From: Lunularia cruciata
Lineage: Eukaryota > Streptophyta > Marchantiopsida > Lunulariales > Lunulariaceae
Direction of reading: 5' to 3'
Length of the DNA stretch: 64,000 nucleotides
Assembly: GCA_948567375.1 (NCBI GenBank)
Contig: OX419762.1
Location: 31,698,608-31,762,607 of the forward strand
Shown here: positions 13,341 through 25,215 of the stretch, piece by piece
How positions within the stretch are numbered: the stretch's first letter is position 1
How the letters are laid out: the number at the start of each line of letters is the position of its first letter
Position numbers and translations under genes: made by a program
The notes under the pieces: generated by a model
What the model saw: the letters and a program-made list of their open reading frames with translations, nothing else
What the model was told of the DNA's origin: nothing
The model's database searches: none

Positions 13341-14144
13341 TCTCACAGGATATCACAAGGAGTGATAGTCATGAAGAAGTAAAAAGTGAAAAAGTGAAAA
13401 ATAAAACTTGTAAGTGGGATTGTTATTTTATAGTCACAATGGGGTGAGGTTTGCTATTCATCTATTTTGGTGGTTGGTGGAGGGTCACAATTGACCGTTG
13501 CAAGCATGAGTCTGGGCATGAAATAATAGCCAAGACTTCTTTGGTGGCACACATATCTTTTTGTGTGATTTCTATATGGCGGCAAATGTCAACAAAATTT
13601 CATGGGGTTGGAAGTTTGTCATATCTCCCTTTTTTCTATAGAATTTTGTGAGGTCATGGCTTCCTTAATGGAGTGGCTTGCAAGGTTTGTTTTGTTTGGT
13701 GGCCATATTTGTAGGTGGTAGGATACAAAAATGAAATTGGTCCAACTATAAGTAGGGTATTTTCCTTTCTCTTTCCTTAATCTTGTAAGCCCAGTAAATT
13801 TTTTTGAGTGACCTTGGTACCCTACTATCATAGAGGAATGACCCAAAAGAATTTTATCCTCTACATATGATGCTCTTGTGACTTCTTATCCCTATTGTTG
13901 ACAAAAGAAACAACTAAAAACATAGAAAATTGGAGAATAGAGAGGAGGTGGTCTTGAAAATTTTCCATGCAATCAACATAGATTATAAGCTCCATATATT
14001 CACTCTCTTCCATCAAAAAGACTTCTTTAATTTATGAAAAATATTCCAAAGTGCTAGAATAGAAGCAAATTGGTAATAAGTGTTGATTCATAGATTTTTT
14101 ATTTTGAAAATAAAGAATTAAAAAGACTTATAGAACCTTTTTAT
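13341..14144. other. No recognisable gene
   Basis: By position this could be the 5' part of the old LTR whose ORF relic ends at 13340, but I could not align it to the 5' ends of the two younger giant LTRs. The short frames here show no domains. Confidence 0.35.
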
Positions 14145-14826
14145 ATGGATATCTATTATAGGGTATCTAGTTTGCTATTGTGGGATTTTGATTTAAATTG
14201 TTTTGATAGAGTTTAAAAAATCATTTAAAATAGCCATGATTAGTTAGAGCTAGTCATAGCCAAGATAGAAGTGGAAAATTTTAGAGATTCTAAACAAGAT
14301 AGCACCACTAATTTGGAATTAATGTTTTAATTTTGTTTAGATATTTGGATTTTAGTAAAGAGTTGAGATGAGAACTGTTGGGATCATAAGACTCTTTGGT
14401 ATAGATTTCCTAGAATCCAATGGTCTATGGGAAAGAATCTTTGACTTAGTTGGTAGGTCAAGTTTAGTCAACATGCTTATGGAGAGTACATAGAAACTAT
14501 ACATTTAGATATTCTATTGGAATTTTGACTTAAGATGCCATTTTGCCTTTTATTTTTTGTTACTCTGATGATTAGTAACTTTTAGTTGTAAGAATCACAA
14601 TTATATAAAAAAAAGGATGAGAAGGTACTATAATTATTTCATTTACAACTATTTCTCTCTCATTGATTTCCTTAGTGAATAATATCTTGAGTCTTGAAAA
14701 TTTTGTTTTGCAATTTTATTCTTCAAGGATTGTCGTAGAGATTGGTTCACTACATTCTTACTATATGGCATTGCTTTAAAAGCCATCATAAGTTCATCTT
14801 GATTGATAGACAAGCCAGCTTATAGG
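14145..14826 (+). repeat. Solo LTR of the 670-bp gypsy family
   Basis: Almost the whole length aligns with the LTR at 21573-22265. It opens with CTATTATAGGGTATCTAGTTTG, followed by GATTAGTTAGAGCTAGTCATAG, AAGAGTTGAGA, TCTTTGACTTAGTTGGTAGG, GATTAGTAACTTT, TTCTCTCTCATTGA and finally a GATTGATAGACAAGCCAGCTTA-like end. No pol remnants flank it, so I call it a solo LTR. It is heavily diverged. Confidence 0.6.
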
Positions 14827-16151
14827 CCAAGCATATGACTATCTAATGGGCATCATAGGAGGATCTCATCCAAAACATACATAAGGTCATTGATAAAATT
14901 GTATGTCTATTCCTTGACCTCTTCCACATTTAAGGCTTCAAAACAAAAGTTTCATTCTAGTGGAAAAGTTAGAAGTTGCAACACATGCAACCAATAATTA
15001 GCACCAATAGTTATTGAAAGTTGAGATCAAAATTGTCCTCATTAGGGACTACTTGGTTATGAAATGGAAGCATGTGATGGAACTTGAGCCATTCTAAATC
15101 AGCAATAAGAACTACAAGATTTCTTGGATGTGTATGCAATAGAAACAACTTGTGTCATCAAGTACTTTTTCCTAGAGAAGGTAGAGCACACCAATAATTT
15201 GATCATGAAGAATAGTTTGACAAATACTACAAAGGCAATCCAATAATATGAACATGAGGAATGCTTGATAGATGAAAACTAATCCCCATACTACACATTG
15301 GAGTTGGGTAGAGAACAAGGTGACTTTGGTGGAATTTAAACACCATGTGCAACCCTAAATCTTGGAGACAAATAAGGCAAAGGAAACACTCCAAATTGAG
15401 GATATGATAATAATAAAAGCTTATAGAAAAGTTCCAAACACATATAGAAATTGAGCTTATAGAAAAGTTCCATTGACACATATAGAAAAGTTCAAGCTTT
15501 TTGTTGCTTTTCTTAAGAATCAAATCTCTCAAGATGGTGGAACCTTGAAAGTAACAACAATGATAATAATGGTTTTGATGATGATTGGGTTTGAATCATT
15601 CTCCAACTTGGTCCTTCTTCCTCTCACTTTCTACATCATGGATCCAAACCATGCAACCTCAGACCTTGTTTTTCTTTGGCCTTACTACCTATGGCGCTCA
15701 AGAATAAGATGTGCCCTTATGAAGGCTATCCATCATGTGCAACACTTAACCATGGCTCTTATTGCTCCACCTCCATCATTCTTCCCAATCCTTTCTTCTT
15801 CTATTACATCGTCCTTATTTCCCAATAGTCTCCACAATATTCTCCTAAGTTCTTCATACATAGTCCCACCCTTGACTTTCCTCCTTTAGGAAGAGAATGA
15901 AGAGGAATCAGCAAAATCTCCACTTCATGTGTTCCCAATAACTAGAATACACGGTTGCATAACAACATGGTTAGAATCATTTCAAATGTTACTAGAATCA
16001 ACTTGGAAGAGATTTGCCAAGTGCAAAAATAAAATAAAAAGTCTACACTGGATTCCTAAAGGATGTGACCTTGCTCTTGCATGTTGAACACTACTTGCTA
16101 CCCAACTATTTGTTCTCTATCATGGCATTGTGTAACAACAAAATATTGACT
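14827..16151. other. No supported gene; one long open frame
   Basis: A plus-strand open frame of 138 codons (15473-15889) and an opposite frame at 15227-15532 overlap slightly. The plus frame starts with an amphipathic segment and ends Ser/Pro/Leu-rich. It has no recognisable domain, and AT-rich repeat DNA can produce such frames by chance. I do not treat either as a gene. Confidence 0.35.
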
Positions 16152-16755
16152 TATGAGCTTGCATTTCTCTCACTCATATGAACCTCTGATGGCTATTAAG
16201 ATAATGCACCATGGACTAAGAAGGCAAAAAACCCAACTCCATCACACTCCTCCAAGGTTGCAGCTCCAAGGCACCTTCAAGACTCAAGCCATAGCTCACT
16301 ATAGAACTGAATGAGAGAAATATAGTTGTGAATGAAAGGATGATGAGTGCATCCTCACCCCTAATTTATGTATGTGTGCAATAGGTACACACCAAAGTTA
16401 CTAATTACTAGAGTAACTCAAGTTCTTAGGCTAGAAGTCTAAAGTCTAAATTCTAAAGGAATAATAATACATATGGGATTAATCCCATGAGTAGGTGGTC
16501 TTATCTTGACCCAACAACTAAGTCACGGATTACTTCACATAGGCTATCCTTGGACTATAGAAAATCTGGAACCAAAAGGCTTGTGGGCCTAAGAGTTCTC
16601 AAATTTAACCCTAAATCCAAATACCTAGTAAATGTACAAAGTCAATATAGTAGAATCCAAAATAGTGATGCACACTCTTTCTTCTTCCTCTAAAGTAGAC
16701 TCACTTGCATCTTGGCTATAATTAACTCTAGCTAATCATGAGTTACATAGAATCT
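16152..16755 (-). repeat. Solo LTR of the 670-bp gypsy family, truncated
   Basis: On the minus strand this matches the LTR at 26437-27101. On the plus strand it reads TCTCTCACTCATATGAACCT, then the ATGGACTAAGAAGGCAA block, ATGAAAGGATGATGAGT, GGTGGTCTTATCTTGACCCA, GGCTATCCTTGGACTA, AAGGCTTGTGGGCC and AACTCTAGCTAATCATGA. The outer roughly 110 bp, which contains the LTR start in minus orientation, is missing. No internal region is attached. Confidence 0.65.
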
Positions 16756-17145
16756 TGGCTAAATGAAGCTAGTAATGTTCTCATTCAAATCCCACTCCCT
16801 ATTGTATATCACCACAAGTGGAATCATTGGGGTTGGCAAATTCATCACTATGTCCATGAACTCTACTCCAAAATGGTACACAAGATATACTCTCACTTGC
16901 TCATACTAGATGCACATAATCTTGATGTGGAATGGATTCAAAAATAGAAAGCAAGGTGTATGGAATTGTCCTCTAGGAGCTTCTTTCCCATCCTCTCTTT
17001 AAAACACCCCCAATTTATCAATTGCACTATGTTTTCTCCACTCAAAAATACTCAATCTCAATAGCCCGTGTTCCTCCAAGAGAGAAGAACCACTCTTTTC
17101 AATTAAATACCATGTAAAATTGTACCATCAATTAAATACCATTGC

Positions 17146-17754
17146 TGTAATACCATTCTAATTTTCTAAGGATAAGAGAACCCCAAGAGAAACACAAGAG
17201 AAGACACACAAGGCTTCATACCTCAACACTATGATACTTCAAAAGAGCACCTTGTCTTTATTATATAGCAAAGAAGATCCACTCAAAGTGAGGTCTACCC
17301 TTGGATCAGATACATGGATTGGTGATATGTCAGCAAGCTCCACCCTTAGATTAGTTCTATGGGTGGGTGACATGTCTATCCTTTTCCTATTTAGTTGGTC
17401 CAAAACAAGTTTGACTAGAGAGAATCTTTGGGGAATCTTCCTATAGGAAGCTTAGAACAACATGGTGATGTACTCTTGGAGTGCTCTTGACAAGATGAGC
17501 ATGGAGGGAGAAGGAAATGAACCTTTCTCACTTAAGGGGAGTGAATGTATGAATTTTTTAGGCATAATCCATTTGTTGAAGCTTCTAAAATTGGCTCTAA
17601 AGTTTTTAGGATGTTTTGACCTTTGCTCTATTAGTGGAAGTACTCTTTTGGTGAAACCTCTATCTAGTCTATTAGACTACAATATTTAGCATCCTTCTGA
17701 TATTACCAAACCAATTTATACCTCTAGATAATATGTCTAGCTAATGGCATTACA
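17146..17754 (-). repeat. 3' LTR of a minus-strand chromovirus
   Basis: The LTR is bounded by TG and CA. It has a near-perfect 12-bp terminal inverted repeat: it opens TGTAATACCATT on the plus strand and closes AATGGCATTACA. A purine run (GGAGGGGGTTTG on the minus strand, about 17755-17766) lies directly inside it, as expected for the polypurine tract. A TATA-like GCTATATAATAAAG is readable on the minus strand near 17255-17268. Integrase and chromodomain coding follow immediately upstream in the element's own direction. Confidence 0.7.
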
Positions 17755-17811
17755 AACCCCCTCCTATTAAGACACAATGTCCTCATTGCAAAGCTATTGC
17801 TCAGAACATTG

Positions 17812-19000
17812 CACTAATATTGGTGCATGAGTCAAGTTAGCTATTGGCTCCCATGTTGCATCACATAATATGTACCCTTTCCAATGTATGAGATATTCCA
17901 TGCATGGATGGAGTGTACCACGAATATGGTTTTGGAGAATATGTTTGACTTCATATTCCTTTGTGCCATCAATGAGTGTTGGACAAGGTTTAACTTCTTG
18001 TATGGAAGGAGAGTGGGACAGTCAGGATGCATATATATATAGTAAGAGAACATGGAACATTGGATGGATCTTCATGTGTGGTGGTAGCTCAAGGTGATAG
18101 GTCATTACGTCAATTTGACAAAGGATGGGAAAAGGCTCATCGTAAGGTCTAAGCTTACAAGGGCCAACTAACATGAGGTTGGTTGTGGACAACCAAAATT
18201 GATCCCCAATGCTAAACTCCATGTGCCTATAATATGCATATGCATACTATTTCTATCAATTTTGAGCAATTTGCAACCTATGCTCGGCATTCTCCATACC
18301 ATGTTGGATTTTAGAAACAAAAGCATTGACATTGCCAACTTTTATTGTCATTGGGCAAATCTTTACCAAGCTTGAAGGTATGAAAAATTTCTCTCTATAC
18401 ATGAGAAAAAATGGTGTGACATGTGTAGATGAATTCACTAAATTGTTGTAGGCAAATATCACTAGTGGAAGTAAGGTGTCCTAACTTTCTTGCTCCTCTA
18501 AGGTGAAGCCGAAGAGCATGTCCTCAATAGTGCAATTAGCCTGCTTTGTTTGTCCATCAGTTTGTGGATGGTATGCCATGGACATGGCTAGCTTGGTTTT
18601 GAAGATGCCAAAGAGGGTTCTCCAAAATAAACTAGTGAATTAAGAGCTTCAATTGGTGATGAGCACTTGAGACAAGCCATGGTGAAAAAAGACTGTAACT
18701 AAGTACAATTGAGCTAATTTTGGAGCAATCACATCCTTGGTCAGAGGACACACATGAATCATTTTGTTGAATCAATCTACAAAAATTACAATGGAGTCAA
18801 ACCTTGAGGTGGTCTTGGGCAATTCACAAACCAGATCCAAGATGACATATTCCAAACATTGTGTAGTAGTAGGGAGGTGTTGAAAAAATTCTATGGGAGC
18901 CTGATTAGAGGCTTCATTTTGTTGATAGAATAGACAACTTCAAACATACTCCATCAAATTGTAGCTCATCTTGGGCAAATAGTAATGGCAGTTGACTACA
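17812..19000 (-). pseudogene. Chromovirus integrase C-half with chromodomain
   Basis: The minus strand encodes the last part of a Ty3/gypsy polyprotein. In order it shows the end of the integrase zinc-binding region (about 18900-18995), a core with LDLVCELPKTTS, an AYHPQTDGQTKQANCTIEDM block (about 18500-18590), AYNN..THVTPFFL (18256-18462) and the C-terminal GPCKLRP..FPILCQI..HMKIHP..HV block (18022-18222). It ends in a chromodomain at about 17812-17967 (EYEVKHIL, EYLIHWKGY, ATWEP). Integrase inserts element DNA, and in chromoviruses the chromodomain steers insertion to particular chromatin. Stops and frameshifts interrupt the integrase, but the chromodomain reads through without a stop. RT and everything upstream are missing; the sequence ends at a small tandem repeat at 19008. 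Confidence 0.8.
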
Positions 19001-19007
19001 TTTAAGA

Positions 19008-19095
19008 TAATATGTCTAGCTAATGGTATTACAAACCTCTAGATAATATGTCTAGCTAATGGTATTACAAACCTCTAGATAATATGTCTACCTCT
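19008..19095. repeat. Tandem repeat built from an LTR end
   Basis: A unit of about 36 bp (GATAATATGTCTAGCTAATG followed by GTATTACAAACCTCTA) occurs about 2.4 times in direct tandem. The unit matches the outer end of the chromovirus LTR at 17722-17757, including its CA terminus and the first bases of the polypurine tract side. It lies just beyond the truncated integrase. Confidence 0.8.
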
Positions 19096-19189
19096 AGATA
19101 TACAAAATCCATATAGATAATATCTCAACTACTTGCAATACCAAAATTAATATCCCCATAGAGCATATATGCACCAATGGGTGTTATAG

Positions 19190-20880
19190 ACCAAATTGTA
19201 ATATATTAATAAGAAAAAGGTTGCTCTCACAAGAATATAGTTAAAAATAAAAAAATACAAAGAAATTGGTCACAAAGGCAATTCTTTACTATCCCTTGTT
19301 TAACCTCCTTGGTAGAAACCATTTCCAAAAGGTAATGTCACCAAGAAGGTGCACTATAGAAAGATAAAAAACAATCACAATCACAAAGGAAAATTTCCAA
19401 CTAAACTCTAAGTGTGATAATTGAATACAATACCAAGATGCTACTTCCATACAAAGGATGCTCCAAAGAACCATATTCTACCCTTCTCTAAATGCATGCC
19501 TTCTTCTAAAGAATCTTTGTTTGAGTGAACAATCTTTGTCTTTGCTTCTATCAGAGCGATCAATACTAATTCACTAAAGTTCCATCAAGGCATTGCTTTG
19601 AATGATTGCACTTATACTAAGAATCAAACACATATGGCATTTAGCAACACTCAATGCAAAGATTCATAAGCATACACAACCTTAAGAAATTAATATTGTT
19701 CATAGGAATTAAGCAAACAACTAAGAGCTATTGCTCTTTTGCTTTATTTACCTTATGATCCTCGTGAACAAGAAAGAACTTTGGGTACAAAACTTAAATA
19801 GTTGGGGTACTCTAGAGTTACAAAGCTAAGAAAATATCATCAACTATCTAATAAAAACTATATAATTGTTTTAAAAGTAACGATGGTTGACTTGCCTACT
19901 TCTCAAATAGTTGAATTGATTGTAGGTCTCAAAAGTCTTACAATGTCTCCTTCATTCATATCAATAAACTCCTCCTCAAGATACTTAAATATTCAATTTA
20001 TCTAGTAATAAAAACTCCCTGATGGGAATATGAAATTATAGCACAAGGCTATGATTTATCATGCTTATGGATTTTAGCTTGAACTGTTCAAGATATTTCA
20101 AATATTCATAACTCCTACTATAGACCTCCAAGACCATCTTGGACTCAAATGAAAGCTCTTGCCAAGATGATTCCAACAAGTGAAAGTAAATCTACATTAG
20201 GCTTAATATAATGAAGATATAGTCTACCAAATCTAGTCTCCTTTCAACTCTAAAACACTTGGGAATTCCAAAACTTCAAATGCTCATTCCTTTAGCTATA
20301 AATCTTCAAACTTTCCAATTTTGGTAGTAATTGAGATTCTTTGAGAAGAACACTCTCAAAAAATTATTTCTCTACTTGGACATGTGATCACAAAGATACC
20401 AACCCCAAAGTATGCACTACCAAATTCCTTTGGGTGAAAATCCTTTGTAGGACAAGGTCTTCATACTTTCAATCTTTGGCACCAAATTTCTTTGTAGCAA
20501 AGTAGTTTGGACTTTGGCACTTCACAGCAGAATTTGGACTTTTTACTTCAAGTATTGGGACTTTGTAGCAAAGGATTTTTGTTCTTTATTTGGTCTTTGG
20601 AGTAAAACTTCTTTGTCTTTGGCTCAATGTTTGGATGAGTAAATTTTAGCTCACTCTATTTATAAGTGTTTTTTGGAGGTAACTTTAGATTTCAGGCCTT
20701 TGGATTTCTTAGCAAAGTGTCTTTGTAGCATAGTTCCTTTGACTGAACTCCCAATCTTTTCAAAGACAAAGATACTTTCCTGCTAACCATACTTCTCTAC
20801 CATGTGGGATTAAAAATGGAAGATATATCTTCCTAAATACATAAAAGACCTCCACACTTGAACTATAAAGTAAAGGAAAA
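19190..20880 (-). repeat. Diverged LTR-like repeat, copy 2 (uninterrupted)
   Basis: This copy aligns with 4960-5760 and then directly with 7715-8690, so the roughly 1.95 kb between those halves is absent here. Its left end shares short blocks with the giant-LTR termini at 33827-34480 and 53800-54500, including CTTGTTTAACCTCCTTGGTA with AGAAACC following and CATCAAGGCATTGCTTTGAA. It encodes nothing recognisable. I infer a solo LTR of a family related to the giant LTRs, in minus orientation. Confidence 0.5.
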
Positions 20881-21572
20881 GATTAGTTTTTGAAAAATAA
20901 GAAATAAGAAATAAAAAGAAACAAGAAAATGGAATATTCTAAGCACCATACATTCCTCCACAAACATTTCTAAGAAAGTAGATCTACACTAGATTAGGAG
21001 CAAATGCAATCTTGTGAATTTGTTTCTTTCCTTCCAACTAGAGAGAGATCTCTTTCAAGACAAGTTATTGAATGATATGAAATAAGACTTGGTGTACTTC
21101 TCCTTCCTACCTTGAACTAAGACCATGGCTCAATTTTAGTGGGATGTCCAAGATATGCTTTCCCAATTCTTTGAACTTGGGCCATAACCACTCATGTTTG
21201 AAGAGATCTATGTTTACAACCAAGGTTTGTTTTTCTCAACACTTGCATTGAAGCATAAGGGTAATCCATAAGACACCATGCTAATCTAGATTTTGGCAAT
21301 CCTTTAGACCCAAAGAATTAGCCTATGAGACTTGTTGTATTTCCAAAATTTTTTCTACCTTTTATTAATCCAATGGGATTTGCAACTTGCACACTTGCAC
21401 AAAATCTCTTATTTGATGTCTTTTATCTCCACCCATGTGTTGAATTACATGCTTATTGATATCTAGAAGATTGCTAAGTCTTTCTAAAGCTTTATTGTTG
21501 TTTGTAGACTGATGTGTGATCACATTCTATAGGTAACTCTAGCAAAAAATTTTCAAATTAGGATGGATGACC
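20881..21572. other. No recognisable feature
   Basis: AT-rich sequence between the repeat and the 5' LTR of the plus-strand gypsy element. No frame with a domain is seen. Confidence 0.4.
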
Positions 21573-22265
21573 TTTAATACCCATTGATGCATGTATGCTC
21601 TATAGGGATATTAAGTTTGGTATTGCAAGTAGTGGAGAAATATTATCTATATGGATTTTAGCTAAGCTTGTACATTAGTCATGATTAGCTAGAGTTATTC
21701 CTAGCTAAGATAAAGGTGACCCTATTCTAGAGGAAGGGAAAAGGGTGAGCACCACCATTTTGTCTTCTAGTGTATTGACTTGGTATTATTCTTAATTATT
21801 TGACTTTGAGGAAAGAGTTGAGAGCTCTTGGCCGATAAGCCTTGTTGGTGTGGAATTTTTCTATAGTCCAATGATAGCCCATGTGAAGGAATCCTTGACT
21901 TAGTTGGTAGATGGAGATCAAACCACCTACCATGGGATTATTCCCACGGGTTTGGATATTTCTTTTGACTTTTGACTTTATTTGACTTTAAACCTAGTAA
22001 CTTGAGTTACTCTGGTAATTAGTAACTTTGGTGTGAAACTTTTTGTAAGTATATAAGCTAGGGATGAGGAGATACTCATCATCCTTTCATTTGCAACTAT
22101 CTCTCTTTCTCTCAATGAGTACTACAGTGAGCAATGTCTTGAGTCTTGGAGTTCTAGCCTTGGAGGAGTGTGATGGAGTTGGGAATCCTTGCCTTCCTAG
22201 TCCATGGTATGCTACCTTAATAGCAATCAGAGGTTCATCTTGAGTGAGAGACAATTTGGCTCACA
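21573..22265 (+). repeat. 5' LTR of the plus gypsy copy
   Basis: Aligned with the 3' LTR at 25216-25888 over the full length, with scattered substitutions and small indels. The end inside the element is GGCTCACA. The outer end has lost the canonical TG (TTTAATACCC against TGTAAGACCC in the 3' copy). A TATA-like TATATAAGC follows the GTAAGT block near 22051-22059. Confidence 0.75.
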
Positions 22266-22270
22266 TTTTT

Positions 22271-22288
22271 TGTTCTATTGTCGGGACC
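22271..22288 (+). other. Primer-binding site, tRNA-Asp-like (decayed)
   Basis: TGTTCTATTGTCGGGACC lies 5 bp inside the 5' LTR. The minus copy has TGGTTCCATTGCCAGGACC at the same place. Both resemble the tRNA-Asp complement used by many plant Ty3/gypsy elements, with CpG positions changed to TG or CA. The tRNA assignment is inferred. Confidence 0.45.
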
Positions 22289-22299
22289 TCTCTAGAAGG

Positions 22300-22480
22300 T
22301 AAGATAATGTTTTGCGTACAATTCTATCTTAGGCAAAAGGAGGCTATGAGAGCTCACTTGGAAAGAACATTAGAGGAGGAGAGGGCTGAACTTATATAAG
22401 AGAACTCGGACTCATTTTTATACCCTATAATTCATTATGATCTTTTTGAGATGATATTGTACATACTACACCCATGAGGG
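22300..22480 (+). pseudogene. Leader reading-frame remnant
   Basis: Immediately after the primer site the sequence encodes QKEAMRAHLERTLEEERAEL followed by a stop and then a Phe/Tyr/Pro stretch. The minus copy has the equivalent stretch at 33307-33540 as an open frame. The conservation is partly trivial because the two are copies of one element. I cannot say whether a peptide was ever made from it. Confidence 0.35.
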
Positions 22481-23069
22481 AATTTGGACAGATTGTGTGA
22501 GGGGGATTGCAGATTTTGTGGATTATGGTGATTTTGGGCAAAACCTCAAGTTTGAGATCTGGAATTAAAATTTTTATAGAAGATATATGAGATTATCTTT
22601 CAGGTTGAACTCTTAAAATTACTGTAAAGGTTGCTACACTCACTTAGCTAGAAGTTTTGGAAGGTGTTAGGGTAAGGTATTCCCGCTAGTTGCATGCTCT
22701 TTGGAATTTTTTATAGAGTTTGCTATTTCTTCATTTTTCTTTGGATTATCTTGAAACTTTCCAAGAACATTATATGCATAATATCTTGTGCAAGAATTTA
22801 TGAGTTTTTTAAATGAGTGTGGTTTTCAGACCAAATCTGAAATGTGTGTACTGAATAGAGAAATGCCTAGGCCAAATGGCTGAATGAAAAGAGCTGAAAT
22901 TTTAAAAATTAAGACAACTTGGGATCATAATCAAGTGTGAAAATTTTCAAAGGTCTGAGAGGTAATATGTGGGAGGGTTGGTTGACAATGTGAGGAGGGA
23001 TCATTTTAGGAGAGTTAAGCTCTCATGAATGAGGAGTGTAGGTTTTACCAAACACATATTTTAGTGTTT

Positions 23070-23365
23070 TGACTCATCTTGAGAGCATGGAGGGCAATCA
23101 TGAGTAGAAATTAATGTTATGTAATGGTCCTCAAGGGACTGAAATGATTGTAGTGGCTGATTTGAAGAAAAGAGAGTTTAGAGTAGAATTTGAAGAAAGT
23201 GTTGAGAGGATTCAAAGAAGAGAAAAGAAAAGAAGAGAGCACAATTTGCAGATGATATATAGTATTCTCAAGAATTCACCCCTAGCAAGGATAGTTCAAT
23301 GCCCACAAGGAGTAATCACACTAATAGTTAAGCACCATCAACGAAGACCCCAAGGAAGAAGTTGA
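23070..23365 (+). pseudogene. Remnant of the pre-gag ORF
   Basis: The frame contains KKREFRVEFEESVERIQRRE. This matches KREFTIEFEESVERIQ in the 157-codon ORF upstream of gag in the minus copy (32186-32659). The zinc-knuckle half of that ORF and the gag that should follow have been deleted here, and downstream bases jump to the region before the protease. Confidence 0.6.
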
Positions 23366-23471
23366 GGATGGATGATTTCTTGATCTCAAAGCAACAATGG
23401 AACTCCAATGTGTTCAAGGATGTTGGTAGTCACAAGGCAAACTAGGGCAACTGATTGCTTTATATCTTACC

Positions 23472-24160
23472 TTGAAGAAAGAGCTTAGGGGTGGTTTGAG
23501 CTCTACAAGGAGCAAGAGAAAGAAGAAAGCAAAGGCTCCAGTATCAATGGGAGTGGTGGATGCAAAATTAGCACCATGTGAGGCTTGTGAATATGCCTCC
23601 AAGCTTGATATGAGGATGAATGGTCATAACATCAAGGATGCACTTGTTGATGGAAGACCTGTGGTGAATGCCGTGTCAAAGAAGTTGATAAAGAATTTGT
23701 GTATGATGCCCTTTAGAACTTCAAAATTTGTAGTGAGCATGGCAAACAAGCAACAAGTTCAACTTGTGTGTGTGATGGACAAGGTGGTTCTATCAATTAT
23801 GGGACTTCAAAATCTCATGAATTTCCAAGTTTTAAAGGATGCAAGTTATGATTTGCTACTTGGGAAGCCATGGTTGAGAGCAGCTTGAACAATTGATCTA
23901 TGGCACAAAGGATACTTGAGAATTAGGCTATCAAACCATTGGGTTACAATTATTATAGCCAACACCAACCACCCTTCACATTTAGATACACCATCTTTTG
24001 ATTATTGGGAATCAGATTCAAAAGAAGGAGCTTCAGGTATGGACAAAAGCATAGAAGAAGAGTTCTTATTAGAGGAAGAGGACTCTAAATCTGATCAGAT
24101 GTGCATGCCTTGTGTATTATGGACTTTGTGCCAAAGCCAAAGGTTTTGAAGGACCCTAAT
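23472..24160 (+). pseudogene. Gypsy aspartic protease region
   Basis: It begins with KKELRGGLSSTRSKRKKK, then the protease core: NGHNIKDALVDGRPVVNAVS (about 23620-23680, active-site DG), SKFVVSMANKQQV, and the closing YDLLLGKPWLRAA (23850-23888). A stop follows the tryptophan-rich end, and then an acidic linker (EEEFLLEEEDSKSD) continues to about 24160. The protease would cut the Gag-Pol polyprotein. The parallel region in the minus copy is 29664-31232. The active site reads D-G-R-P rather than the usual D-S/T-G-A, a departure both copies share in part. Confidence 0.75.
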
Positions 24161-24399
24161 AAGTCACCATTGATACAAAAGGAGATAAAGAGAAGACTAT
24201 CAAGTATGGTCAACATGTTACCAAGGAGGAGAAGGTAAGATTTGAGAAATTTTTTCCAAGTTTGTCCATTTTTTTGCTTTTAGCTACAAGTATCTCAAGG
24301 AGCTCACGTTGGAGGAGCATCGGACAGAAGTAGAGTCACATGAAAGACTAGTCTACCAAAGCCACATCACATTAGGCCACCTACAACTTTGGTTGTGAG

Positions 24400-25147
24400 A
24401 GAGAAGATTGATAAGCTCAAGGAGGTTAAGTTTATTTTTGAGGTGGAGAAATCAGAATGGATGTCTCCAATTATGAAGAAGAAGAATATTTAGCTTTGTG
24501 TATGTGTTGATTACAAGAAGCTCAATGTTGTTACTAAGAAGAACTATTATCCCTTGCCATTCATTGATGAGATCTTGGAGGAGGTTGTAGGTCATGAGAG
24601 GTACAGTTTTGGAGATGGTTATAGTGGATATAACCAAATCAAGATTGCACCAGAGCATCAACAACTCACCATGTTTACCACACCTTGGAGAACTTATGCT
24701 TTCAAGGTCATGCCTTTTGGGCTTTGCAATGCTCTAGCCACATTCCAACGGTTCATGAACAAGGTATTTGAACCTTTCATTGGGAAATTTGTGAGAGACT
24801 TCATTGATGAATTTTGTGTCTATGGGAGCAAGGAGGAGCACTTTGAGCACTTGATCAAAGTTCTCCAATGCTTGGATGAAGCAAATGCATCACCCAATCC
24901 ATAGAAGTCCATCTTTGGTTGTGAAGAAGGTCTTCTTTTGAGGCATGTCATTTCCAAGGATGGAATAGTAGTGGATCCTAAAAAGGTGAGGAAAATCTTA
25001 GAGCTTCCATTCCCTTCAAGCTTGACAAAGTTATGCCAATTCTTGGGGATGGTTAGGTACTATAGGAGATTCATCTTCTCATTTTCTAACAAGGCATATG
25101 CATTGACCATTTATATGAAGAAGGATGTAGAATACATAATAAGTTGA
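24400..25147 (+). pseudogene. Gypsy reverse transcriptase fragment
   Basis: RT motifs in order are PFIDEILEEV, YSGYNQIKIAPEHQQ, MPFGLCNALATFQRFMN and the catalytic box FIDEFCVYGS (about 24799-24828). Next comes a stop at 24902-24904, then ISKDGIVVDPKKVRKILELP and the QFLGMVRYYRRFI thumb region. The catalytic pair is D-E here, where the minus copy has D-D, so this RT would be inactive even without the stops. The sequence breaks off after KAYALTIYMKKD. RNase H and integrase are deleted, and about 70 bp separate the break from the 3' LTR. Confidence 0.85.
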
Positions 25148-25215
25148 AGTTGTATCATAGAAGGTAAAGGAACCTTCATTCCAAGGAAGAATTGTAATCT
25201 TAGTGCAAGGGTAAA

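Noticed and set aside
15473-15889. Plus-strand 138-codon ORF as a possible host gene
   Set aside because: No domain, AT-rich low-complexity composition, no homologous copy in the window and no splice or promoter context.
17841-18053. Minus-strand 70-codon frame starting MFSYYIYMHPDC
   Set aside because: It is an out-of-frame reading over the chromodomain, which lies in another minus-strand frame at 17812-17967.
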